From Carposina sasakii (lineage: Eukaryota; Arthropoda; Insecta; Lepidoptera; Carposinidae), in contig CP053152.1 in NCBI GenBank assembly GCA_014607495.2, forward strand, positions 3,410,001 to 3,474,000: DNA of 64,000 bases, read 5' to 3'. The stretch's first letter is position 1. The number at the start of each line of letters is the position of its first letter. The notes beneath the pieces were generated by a model, which did not search any database, had not been told where the DNA came from, and saw nothing but the letters and a program-made list of their open reading frames with translations. Of this stretch, positions 56,601 to 64,000 are shown in pieces. The position numbers and the translations under genes were made by a program.

Positions 56601-57360
56601 CTATGCTATCTATAGAGCATTAATTTATGCGCAAGATATGCACATAAGCAAATTGCTTATCATATCTGATTCCTTGAGTGTGTTACTGGCTATTAGGAGT
56701 GACACCTTGTCTTTTAAAACTAATTATATAATTTATAATATTAAAAATATATTGTACTTAATACATATTCAGGGCAATACAGTAGAGTTTAAGTGGGTAC
56801 CATCTCATAAAGGCATTAAGGGTAATGAAATAGTGGATGCAGCAGCTACTAGTCATTATGATGAAGACCACAGAAACATACTGAAAGTGCCCTTTACAGA
56901 TTATTATGCTGTACTCACAAAAGACAGTAAACAGCTGTGGAAGGAATACTGGTCTGAAACAGTTAAAGAAAAAGGCAAATGGTATGCAGCAATACAAGAA
57001 GTAACCCCTTTGAAGCCATGGTATAGCAAGACCAAAAGATGTACAGAAAGAAAATTCATTACTGTCATAAACCGGCTGAGATTCGGGCATTGCAAGACTC
57101 CTGCGCACTTACACAGAATGAATATAATAACCAGTGCTGCTTGTACTTACTGTAATGCAGAGATTGCTGATGTTGACCATATTGTATTCGCTTGCCCAAA
57201 GTTCAACCTGATCAGGATTTCACTTGCTGCAGAAATTTCATCTGTTGCGGATTCAATGAAAATTAAAGAAATACCCCGCCAGATTCAAGAATTGTTAAAG
57301 TTTCCGTGTTTTTTCCTACCAATCTTCAAGTACATTGCAGCCACTGTTGGTGAAATTTGA
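53617..57360 (+). CDS. LINE ORF2: endonuclease, reverse transcriptase and RNase H
   Basis: 1247 residues, no interruption. APE endonuclease: IVQHNMQS near the start, NETW (~41), AGDLNAHH, and GSDHYP (~210). Reverse transcriptase: NSYRPISLTSCIGKLLE, QFGFRKGKSASESF, VFLDVQGAYDNV, GLMQGSSLSPLLYN and the catalytic FADD at residues 662-665. RNase H: YTDGSKT (catalytic Asp 959), SAEAYAIYRAL, ISDSLSVLLA and WVPSHKGIKGNEIVDAAA. A Cys/His motif ending CTYCNAEIADVDHIVFACP closes the protein. It nicks target DNA and copies element RNA in place. All catalytic residues that I can check are present. Confidence 0.96.
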   Translation: MDRIIKIVQHNMQSFNRKQPLLKSFLDDNSIDIYLINETWFTSRKITINLNGYNIIYKNSKNIHGGVGILIKNTLKYKIIDTIFHEDIQSIAISIETQAGPLSILCLYCPPRNKFNISKLRNILNNIPKPCFIAGDLNAHHIAFGCDITKPRGTSIYNLLDELDLCILNTGMPTTVQGPKRKASAIDVAFASPVIAPLCEWYVGNDPMGSDHYPTFTNINISPSRYKCNEHIEKYLFHKADWNKYYFESKQNTENFVLDVSKPLDSYHKFCELLSQIRNSCIPLYQRTGKHVSKIPAPWWNEDCAVAVKNSKDALLYYRTHFTTEAFINYKRLDALKKRTLKEAKTNSWKNLCTSLNRYTPVATVWNYIRKFKRINTSRNVYKNDTWIPNFMQKLSQAPNQDSTNNLNNIFDTNNISETGNLILKPFEFDEFCIALNTRKNTTPGLDNFPYIMIKKLHITCKKLLLNILNLLWVNQIVPESWKTQCIIPILKPDKPVEDHNSYRPISLTSCIGKLLEQMIKLRLDYYVEKHNLIPTCQFGFRKGKSASESFVSFVSDMKNCLLSHSSAVCVFLDVQGAYDNVNIHQLVQVLHELGIPGKLLKWIYNFSVDRVLYVKYNNILNGPKRTCKGLMQGSSLSPLLYNLYTSQILKYVTTDVKILQFADDILLYSQNRLVNIAQNRLNLALEQLHFYYNQQLKLNINSEKSSVLVIGNDVNVNIVYNNINIPQVSEKKFLGVILDSKIKLTSHIKYISCNAMKGLNIMRCLAGTFWGADPKTLSIIYKSLVRSHFDYSCLAYINANPSLLRKLDVIQNIALRIISGGMKTTPINSMEVETCISPLSIRRLSMTQKFCIKAIACGNLNVLDRLSLPQCLTNTLPPLYVGPLDIISGRLPEMNVIMYSVNKLFVNMYKSSIWPIYMCNYNALVLNTFVLDTAKVDNNNIFLEYLSHKQTFYKIYTDGSKTENNVSSAYYDPQKHLTKCFQLNEYCSIFSAEAYAIYRALIYAQDMHISKLLIISDSLSVLLAIRSDTLSFKTNYIIYNIKNILYLIHIQGNTVEFKWVPSHKGIKGNEIVDAAATSHYDEDHRNILKVPFTDYYAVLTKDSKQLWKEYWSETVKEKGKWYAAIQEVTPLKPWYSKTKRCTERKFITVINRLRFGHCKTPAHLHRMNIITSAACTYCNAEIADVDHIVFACPKFNLIRISLAAEISSVADSMKIKEIPRQIQELLKFPCFFLPIFKYIAATVGEI

Positions 57361-57560
57361 TTGGCACTCGCTATGAAAATTGAAAATAGGTGTTAGAAAA
57401 GTGGAGTGAAAGTGGAGTGTATCTTTTAAGTGTAAATAGTGTAATTTAAACAACTTTATTAACTGTTCTAACAAGAAATTTGTATAATTGATTTCGGCCT
57501 AAGGACTTGTATCCAGGTCAGCAAACTTTATTAAAAAAAAAAAAAAATTAATGTCCTATG

Positions 57561-57959
57561 GATTCGGCGGGAAAAGCTGGAAGGGAACGGGTGTAATTTT
57601 CTTGTGAAAATCAAAAATTATTTGTAAATGGCTTACATGTGTCCGTAAAGTGATGTTTTCTGGTATATAAGTTATATTTTGATTACTTGTGATGTGAATC
57701 TAGTGCGTGTGCATGGTTTTATACGCAGGTAAGCTGAGTAAAACTTTAGCCGGATTACGATCTCTTCATGGGCCTATGTAAGTTCTTTCTGCAATAATTT
57801 TTCATTTTGACTAACTTTACACTTATTCTTGAGGATTTCCCCGACGTTTCCATTCATCATCATCATCATCATAAATTCAGAAATCATTTACTAAAGACAA
57901 TGGCTGTATGGGCTTAGTTCCCCTTGCCTTTCCTTCGGGATAAACTAAATATAAAAAAA
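57561..57959 (+). mobile_element. Short poly(A) retroposon, tandem copy 1
   Basis: 399 bases from gattcggcgggaaaagctgg to ccttcgggataaact plus an A-rich tail. It has no ORF. It directly follows the LINE's poly(A) and target copy and is itself followed by another TTAATGTCCTATG (57960-57972). A separate copy at 63563-63809 has its own target duplication, confirming a retroposon. There is no tRNA- or 5S-like head; the head instead resembles the adjacent LINE's 5' end. Confidence 0.88.
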
Positions 57960-57972
57960 TTAATGTCCTATG

Positions 57973-58381
57973 ATTCGGCGGGAAAAGCTGGAAGGGAGCG
58001 GGTGTAATTTTCTTGTGAAAATCAAAAATTATTTGTAAATGGCTTGCATGTGTCCGTAGAGTGATGTTTTCTGGTAGATAAGTTATATTTTGATTACTTG
58101 TGATGTGAATCTAGTGCGTGTGCATGGTTTTATACGCAGGTAAGCTGAGTAAAACTTTAGCCGGAATACGATCTCTTCATGGGCCCATGTAAGTTGTTTC
58201 TGCAATAATTTTTAATTTTGGCTAACTTTACACTTGTTCTTGAGGATTTTCCCATGGTTTCCATTCATCATTATCATCCATCATAAATTCAGAAATCATT
58301 TACTAAAGACAATGGCTGTATGGGCTTAGTTCCCCTTGCCTTTCCTTCGGGATAAACTAAACAAAAAAAAAATAAAAAAAA
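57973..58381 (+). mobile_element. Short poly(A) retroposon, tandem copy 2
   Basis: About 95% identical by eye to 57561-57959 and in the same orientation, ending in a longer A-rich tail (58362-58381). It is followed by TAATGTCCTAT at 58382-58392, a fourth copy of the shared target sequence. Confidence 0.88.
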
Positions 58382-58416
58382 TAATGTCCTATTTAGACGT
58401 ACTACAACCATAGAAA

Positions 58417-59269
58417 TGTATATGTCGTGGCCATATCGTAGAATTGATCATTTCATGAAATGGTCGAGCATTTCATGAAATGGTCGCATTTCATGAAAAG
58501 TTCAACTGTCTATTGGCCACATCATGATATGGTTTGGGCAGATCGATGTTAAAAATCGTTTCTCGATATGGGCAACTAAACGCCCGATCATTTCATGAAG
58601 TGGTCAAGATTATTGATCATATCGTAAAATAGTTACATGAATCACCGGTAGAGGCGCTGCGCGCGTTTTATTTATGTGTGAAGATGGCGGATTTTTCTTT
58701 TTAGGTTATAAAACAAATTAAAGAGAGTAGGGTGACTATGCAGAAGAAGTTCACGGATAGTGTGTTATATTGTATAATGTATATTAGACTTAATGGTGGT
58801 TTATAATAATATTGTTAAACAAAAACCTTAGATTACGATAGGTTAGGTTAGGTTAGGTTAGACTATGACAAATGACGCACGAGCCGAGCGAGCGGAGCGA
58901 GCGTGCCCAGGCAGCGTCCGGCGATGTGCCAGATGCGAATCACTTTTGTAAAGTCTTTTATGTTTTTAAATATTATATTGTGAAAATATCACATAAATAA
59001 TAGCAAAAAAAATCATACCATCATACCTTATGGTATACTTATATATGGTGTACGGTATATATTATTTATATAATCTCTTACCACATTCGGATTTTATGGA
59101 CACCCTGTTAATACGATTTGGCCAAACGTGGATGACAAAATCGTGAAATGTAGACGATTTAACGATCTGGTCAAATTGAATTGGCCACTTCATGAAATGC
59201 GACCACTTCATGAAATGCTCCACCATTTCATGAAATGATCAATTTTACAATATGGCCACGACATATACA
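58417..59269. mobile_element. Inverted-repeat element with CATTTCATGAAATG palindromes
   Basis: 853 bases with ~85-bp inverted ends (58417-58500 and 59185-59269) beginning TGTATATGTCGTGGCCATAT. Each end carries three copies of the palindrome CATTTCATGAAATG or a one-base variant, spaced ~18-20 bases. A further copy with its own flank lies at 58590. The interior holds four TTAGG units at 58841-58861. There is no transposase frame. The repeated palindromes could be transposase binding sites. Confidence 0.88.
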
Positions 59270-59499
59270 AGCTGGAAACAGCGCTTCTTACTAAAAACTG
59301 CCTCCCGAAAATTTGACCAATTTGACCTTGAAAAACTAGACGGGGAAAAAGTAGAGTGTACTCACAATTTAATTTTAATGGACATTTCATTCAATGACAT
59401 TTCTACCACGAACAACCCAAGTAACACTGGAAGCATTTTAACAAACGGATAATTAACTTATGTAGAACTTAAGGTTCGTAGAAACTCTTATATGAGTTT

Positions 59500-59818
59500 A
59501 CCGAGCATCTTGATGCTTTATGAGCATTTTGAAACCATTATGATGCTTTACACTTTATAAGGGGTGGATAATGGCATATCAAAATGATTTTGTAATGCCT
59601 GTAGTTTTAGTGCATCAATACACAAAGCAGCTTTGCAGCTTTCAGCTGTTTTTAGTACATTTGCCTCTACAATTGCATTTTTAAGTAGGATATAAATGCT
59701 CAATGCTATTTAGTAACATAAACATAAACCATTATGTCATCTAAATGCCATACAGCTTTTAGCTGTTTTTGATGTCTAAGGGTCTACAATAGCATTTTTA
59801 AATAGGTACAATTATGAT
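59500..59818 (+). repeat. Satellite-like array, left part (~117-129-bp units)
   Basis: Units share cagctttcagctgttttt, ctacaattgcatttttaagt and ataaatgctcaatgct. Unit starts near 59636 and 59753 are 117 bases apart. The array is cut at ~59815 by a LINE and resumes at 61387. Confidence 0.7.
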
Positions 59819-61386
59819 TACTGCGGACAGGGTGGAATCGCTCTTAAATAAACTTGATCCAGTTAAAGGTGCCGGTAACGATAACATCCCTCCCCTTTTT
59901 ATTAGGAATTGCTCCAACTCTTAAGCGAACCCCCTTGCATTGCTCTATAATAAATCTATTCGAGAAGCTGTGTTTCCAAACCTCTGGAAAGAGGCACGTA
60001 TTGTCCCAGTTCATAAGAAAGGTGTAAAGAGTCGGATCGAGAATTATCGACCGATCTCCATATTAAATATTTTCAGCAAAACATTCGAAAAGCTAATATA
60101 TGACGTAGTGTGCCCAATCATCTCCACTAATATCCCACTGGAACAACATGGTTTCTTCAGGGGCCGTTCAATAGTATCAAATTTGGCTCTTTTTACTAAG
60201 TATGTCCGAGAAAACATGGAAAAGGGACAGCAGGTTGACGTGATCTACACGGATTTCGAAAAAGCATTCGATCGTGTGGACCACGTCATCCTGTTGTCAA
60301 AGCTATCTAAGCTCGGAATCCATGGAGATTTGCTGAGATGGGTGGAGTCCTATCTTACAAACAGATCGCAAGCAGTAGTATTGGGTGGCTATAGGTCTAA
60401 TTTAGTCAATATTCCTTCTGGTGGGTTTCACTTAACCGTGTTGAGATTGTCAGAGACCTAGGTATCTATTTGGACAGTAAACTAACTTTAAGCCATCATA
60501 TAGAAAAAATCATTAATAAAGCCTACAAATCGCTAGGATTTATTATGAGGATTTGTTCCCCATTTCGTAACGGTACATGCATTAAAAATATTTATTTTGC
60601 TTATGTTCGTAGTATCTTGGAGTTTGGTTCTACTATATGGTATCCTTGTTATAATAAATATATATCGAATATAGAAAGTCTTCAAAAGAAATTCATACAG
60701 TTTTTAAATTTTCGTACATTTACAAGCTCATTGACTTATGGAGATAGCTGTAAAATTCACAAAATATTACCGCTCGAAAGTAGAAGAACTCTTTTGGATA
60801 TTATGCTTTTATACGACATCTTAAACTCTCAAATTGACTGTCCCGAACTAGTGGGTGCTCTCGGTCTATGTGTCCCTAATAAACGAACCCGCCATACTCG
60901 GCTTTTGCATGTACCGCGTCACCGAACAAACTATGGCCGGGTTGAGATCATCACACGTATCGCTAACACGTATAATACGCACTTTCAAGATTTGGATATA
61001 TTCGCATATACTAAGGATACTTTTCGGAGTCACTTAATTAAATGTATTTGGATAAATATATAACCTATAAAGTCTTATCTTGTCTGATAGTTTTTGTTTT
61101 TATTTTATTGTTTATTTTGTTTTACGACAAGAGTGATGCACTGTTTTATACAAGTATGCCGCATAGTGACACATTCGCACGCTCACGCACAAGTAGGCAC
61201 GCACAGAGCGTATGTTCTGTTGAACTCCAATTTGTTAATTTACTTATAAATAACTTACGAGTATTAAAGTAACTAATTGCTTATTATAGGATAATCTGTA
61301 AATGACTTATTATGGTACAATCTCTGCAAATTTAATATATCTAAGAGAAGTTGTTGATTATCTGAATAAATAAATAAATAAATAAG
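59819..61386 (+). pseudogene. Internally deleted CR1/Jockey-like LINE reverse transcriptase
   Basis: The frame from ~59819 reads RVESLLNKLDPVKGAGNDNI, has a stop near 59920, and continues at 59940 with FPNLWKEARIVPVHKKG, YRPISILNIFSKTFEK, EQHGFFRGRSIVSNL and YTDFEKAFDRVDHV. Just after NIPSG (60420) a deletion removes the RT core, including the catalytic Y/FxDD box. The protein resumes in another frame as RVEIVRDLGIYLDSK and runs to 61063 with the usual C-terminal region. The 3' end is an (aaat) repeat at 61363-61385. It inserted into a satellite array. Confidence 0.88.
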
Positions 61387-61570
61387 TAAGATAATGCCTA
61401 ATGCTGCATAATAGCATAAACTTGTGCTATTATAATGCAGCGTAATTCCATTCTACAGCTTTGGGCTGTTTTAGTGCCCTTCGTTATTTAATAGCACTTT
61501 TAACTAGTAAGTAAATGCCTAGTATTGCTAAGTAGCATAAACGTGAATCAATGTAATGCTTGCATTTTTG
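61387..61570 (+). repeat. Satellite-like array, right part
   Basis: Repeats the unit of 59500-59818: aatgcctaatgctgcataat, tacagctttgggctgtttta, agcacttttaac and taaatgcctagtattgctaa. Removing the LINE places the next cagcttt about 129 bases after the one at 59753. Confidence 0.7.
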
Positions 61571-61960
61571 AAGGTCAACTGAGTTCTTTTAAACAGCTAA
61601 TTTTTATGGTGGATACATAATAATTAATAAGTAAAGATTAGATTATCCGTTTCTAAAGAAAAGTAGGAATAATTGCTGAGAACCCAATGGAATTTGTATT
61701 GGCCTAAAAATAGGTAACATAAAATTTGCACAATTTACATTACACATTTACAAAATATAAAAGGATGGTCTTAGCCATTGTGATATTGTCCGTGATCCTA
61801 AAGACCTGGAATGTAAATTGGTATATTTACGAGTACATAATTATGAATACTTATATTTCGTACCACTATTGCATACGTACAAATAAGAAACGTTGTTTTA
61901 AGTGCTTTAGTGTCTTATTTAGATTAAACAACTATTAAATAAATAACCATTAAATATCTT
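61571..61960. other. Intergenic/3' flank of the right-edge gene
   Basis: AT-rich, with no coding signal. On the minus strand it follows the stop codon at 61961, so part may be 3'UTR. Confidence 0.4.
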
Positions 61961-62136
61961 TTATTTTATTTGCACAAGTTTTTCCATCGTTCTTTGAAGC
62001 CGAGCATAAGAACGATAAATGTTTTTGTAATGAACGACAAATGTTTTGTGCTCTATCTGCCAGTAATTGATCCAGTGATATAATATTTCGGTAGCTGTAA
62101 CGTTACTATAATCCATACGTGGGTTTCCTTGATTAT
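61961..62136 (-). CDS. Terminal coding exon of an unrecognised minus-strand gene
   Basis: On the minus strand a strong acceptor (aatttaaattttcag) at 62137-62138 opens a frame of 57 codons before the stop at 61961. It includes NPRMDYSNVTATEILYHWIN, then YWQIEHKTFVVHYKNIYRSY and finally ARLQRTMEKLVQIK. The composition is protein-like (Tyr/Trp/His mixed with a helical basic tail), unlike nearby chance frames. AATAAA occurs at the stop (caaataaaataaaag) and could be the polyadenylation signal. The preceding exon at 62621-62659 joins in frame. No family recognised. Confidence 0.6.
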
Positions 62137-62620
62137 CTGAAAATTTAAATTTTAGCACATATACTAACTAGTGATTACAAAATGTTACAGTGACAGGCGC
62201 CACCAAGCTAGGTGTTTAAACCTTTTCTGGGTCCACCCGAAGCTACGCAGAGAAAATTATCACTAAAATTAATCCGCTCAGTAAATGGCGGCAGTAGGCG
62301 TAAAAGCGAGACAGACAGAGTTACTTTCACATTTATAATGTTATATATGATAATAAAAAGTATAACATTTCAAAATAAATTCATTGTAGGGTCGGTCTCT
62401 TGTTATGGAAAAGTATGTGCACCCTACTCAAAAATATACAATACACAGAAAATGTTTAAAAAGTAGCTTCAGAAGCAAATATTGGGATTATGAGGATAAG
62501 CAACTAACTAAATAAAGTTTTGTGACAAATATTTAAAAAAGCAAAAGTGAATATTGCCTAAAATTTGCAGTTTGATTTTTTGCCTAGGGCCATAGTTTGG
62601 AAATTCAATTTTGTACTTAC
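62137..62620 (-). other. Intron of the right-edge gene
   Basis: 484 bases, GT-AG on the minus strand. It holds a repeat-like segment at 62195-62330 (cgaagctacgcagagaaaat, gcgagacagacagagttact), wording that I associate with widespread lepidopteran transposon remnants. Confidence 0.45.
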
Positions 62621-62659
62621 GAGTGATATAATAAGTTGTATCCTGGATGCCACTCGCTT
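62621..62659 (-). CDS. Penultimate small exon (39 bases) of the right-edge gene
   Basis: The donor ATCACTC|gtaagtac is close to consensus and the acceptor tggttgcag sits just before AAGCGAG. In the frame required by the terminal exon it reads ASGIQDTTYYIT and then H across the junction (C|AT), leading into NQGNPRMDYS. The frame stays open some 21 bases beyond the acceptor, so the exon may be slightly longer. Earlier exons must lie beyond the right edge. Confidence 0.52.
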
Positions 62660-63420
62660 CTGCAACCACGAACAATACATTTCACTACTGTATTTATATC
62701 AATACCACCAAAATATCTTATTTAGTCAACACAAATATGCGAAGCGATTCAAACAAATCGACTTGACATGATTTGACAAAATTGTCAGGGATACCATTAC
62801 ATAGCAACAGAACATTCCTTAAAATACAGAATTTTTGCTACCGCGAAGGTTTGTTTTACTATATTATGTACACTTTATTTATAATACAAATTACATTAAA
62901 TACATTTCATTACTCTATTAAATATGTAAACATTTTCAAAACGAATTCAAGTTTTTCATGATAATATTATATTTATGCCTTTTTCAACGTCTTTACTTAC
63001 ATTATAGGGTATTTTTTTTGCTGTGTAAGGGATCCCTTGTGGGAAAACAAGGGGGGAGGCTGTCATTTTTTCATGTTTCAATTTCTTGTTCAGAGCTTGG
63101 AATCCATCCTACTACAACAAACAAATCTCGTTTAAACAGCCTATTGGTGTCAAATAAAACCAATTTAATGTATTTTCAAATTAAGTTACTTCAGTAGAGA
63201 TAGAAAATAAATAAAATTCATATACGTTATGTACATATATACAATACTAATAAAATAAACAAATAAACCATGAAATTATGTAGTAAGTAGACGATAATTA
63301 ATTTAAAATGTACGTGCTAATGCATGGATAGCATGATGCTTTTGATAGCATGACGATTTTTATTTATATTAAATAAGATATATGCACCTAAATGCCATAT
63401 AAATGGTTAACTAAAAAAAA
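62660..63420. other. Non-coding stretch
   Basis: No supported exon. The segment 63025-63130 with aagggatcccttgtgggaaa looks repeat-derived. It ends in a short A-run at ~63413-63424. Confidence 0.35.
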
Positions 63421-63424
63421 AAAA

Positions 63425-63456
63425 GTTTCGGCGGGAAAAGCTCGAAGGGAGCGGCC
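63425..63456 (+). repeat. Isolated head of the short poly(A) retroposon family
   Basis: Reads gtttcggcgggaaaagctcg aagggagcgg, matching the heads at 57561 and 57973, but then diverges from the family body. Confidence 0.65.
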
Positions 63457-63562
63457 TTAGACTAAGTGAGTGAGCCCATACAAACGATGCAAGAAAAGCG
63501 GTCCAACTTTTTTGATTTTAAAAATAGAATACAAGCGGGACGTCACAGAAGTTGTCATTTTA

Positions 63563-63809
63563 TTTATTTTTTGTTCAGTTTATCCCGAAGGAAAAGCAAG
63601 GGGAACTAAGCCCATACAGCCATTGTCTTTAGTAAATGATTTCTGAATTTATGATGGATGATAATGATGATAATGAATGGAAACGTCGGGAAAATCCTCA
63701 AGAATGGATGTAAAATTAGGAAAGATCAAAAACGATTGCAGAAACAACTTACATGAGCCCATGAAGAGATCGTATTCCGACTAAAGTTTTACTTAGCTTA
63801 CCTGCATAT
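63563..63809 (-). mobile_element. Short poly(A) retroposon, 5'-truncated, with target duplication
   Basis: A minus-strand copy beginning in the family body at gcaggtaagctaagtaaaac and ending ccttcgggataaactgaac plus an A-rich tail. It is flanked by GTTGTCATTTTA at 63551-63562 and 63810-63821, a 12-base direct repeat. Truncation at the 5' end with a target duplication is the mark of LINE-type insertion. Confidence 0.92.
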
Positions 63810-64000
63810 GTTGTCATTTTATCGGTGCATAGGGATGCCAGCTTATGGCATATTAAATTATACTTAATACAATATTGTTATTTAGGACAAAGAAAAGTTT
63901 TTTTTTTAACAATAACTGTGATTTACTCATGGAATTTTAAAATATGTAGGTATAATAAAAGTGGCCTCCATTTTTAACTTTTTAGTAAAGAGCCGAATTG

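Larger units (their letters stand above)
52393..57547 (+). mobile_element. Full-length I/Jockey-type LINE with intact ORFs
   Basis: About 5.15 kb: 5'UTR of ~89 bases, ORF1, ORF2 overlapping by 8 bases, a 3'UTR of ~170 bases and a 15-base poly(A) at 57533-57547. It is flanked by TTAATGTCCTATG at 52380-52392 and 57548-57560. Both ORFs are free of stops and frameshifts, so this copy could be mobile. Endonuclease, RT and RNase H in one ORF2, plus an ORF1 with three zinc knuckles, fit the I/Jockey group; RNase H favours the I side. Confidence 0.95.

Noticed and set aside
57548..58392. Simple satellite or tandem duplication
   Set aside because: Each unit ends in an A-rich tail, the same family occurs elsewhere singly with its own target duplication (63551-63821) and in inverted orientation (51586-52270), so retroposition explains it better.

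Overview
The window looks like nuclear DNA of an insect, most likely a moth or butterfly. It is AT-rich, has spliced genes with GT-AG introns, has no bacterial-type operons, and is crowded with the transposons typical of lepidopteran genomes: RTE, I/Jockey and CR1-like LINEs, a DIRS element, tRNA-derived SINEs, and TA-flanked MITEs. The species cannot be named from sequence alone. All calls come from reading the sequence; no database search was made.

Left edge (1-5.8 kb): one host gene on the minus strand, reconstructed as nine coding exons (752 codons in the window) whose splice junctions all keep frame. It encodes a Ser/Arg/Pro-rich N-terminal region followed by Ala/Glu/Arg-rich coiled coils, and it runs off the left edge. 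Its introns hold transposon pieces, two of which lie directly against 5' splice sites.

Middle (5.8-42.8 kb): mostly non-coding. The main feature is an almost complete DIRS-type tyrosine-recombinase retrotransposon (13250-18147) with inverted ends, an internal complementary region that matches the joined outer ends, and a triplicated 115-bp leader. It carries at least one frameshift and one stop codon. Around it are two TA-flanked MITE families sharing CAGGGTG ends, SINE copies, a 201-bp tandem duplication and a ~330-bp dispersed direct repeat.

Right part (42.8-64 kb): a 5'-truncated RTE LINE with a clear target-site duplication; a hAT-transposase C-terminal fragment; a 1-kb foldback element with ~210-bp inverted ends; and a full-length I/Jockey-type LINE with intact ORF1 and ORF2. 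That LINE is followed immediately by two short poly(A) retroposons, and the whole head-to-tail stack shares one target sequence. Then come an 850-bp inverted-repeat element built on a CATTTCATGAAATG palindrome and a satellite-like array split by an internally deleted LINE. At the right edge, two exons appear to be the 3' end of a second minus-strand host gene.

The likeliest host genes are the two minus-strand genes at the window edges. The best candidate for something undescribed is the stacked retroelement locus (52.4-58.4 kb), whose short retroposons also resemble the head of the adjacent LINE.
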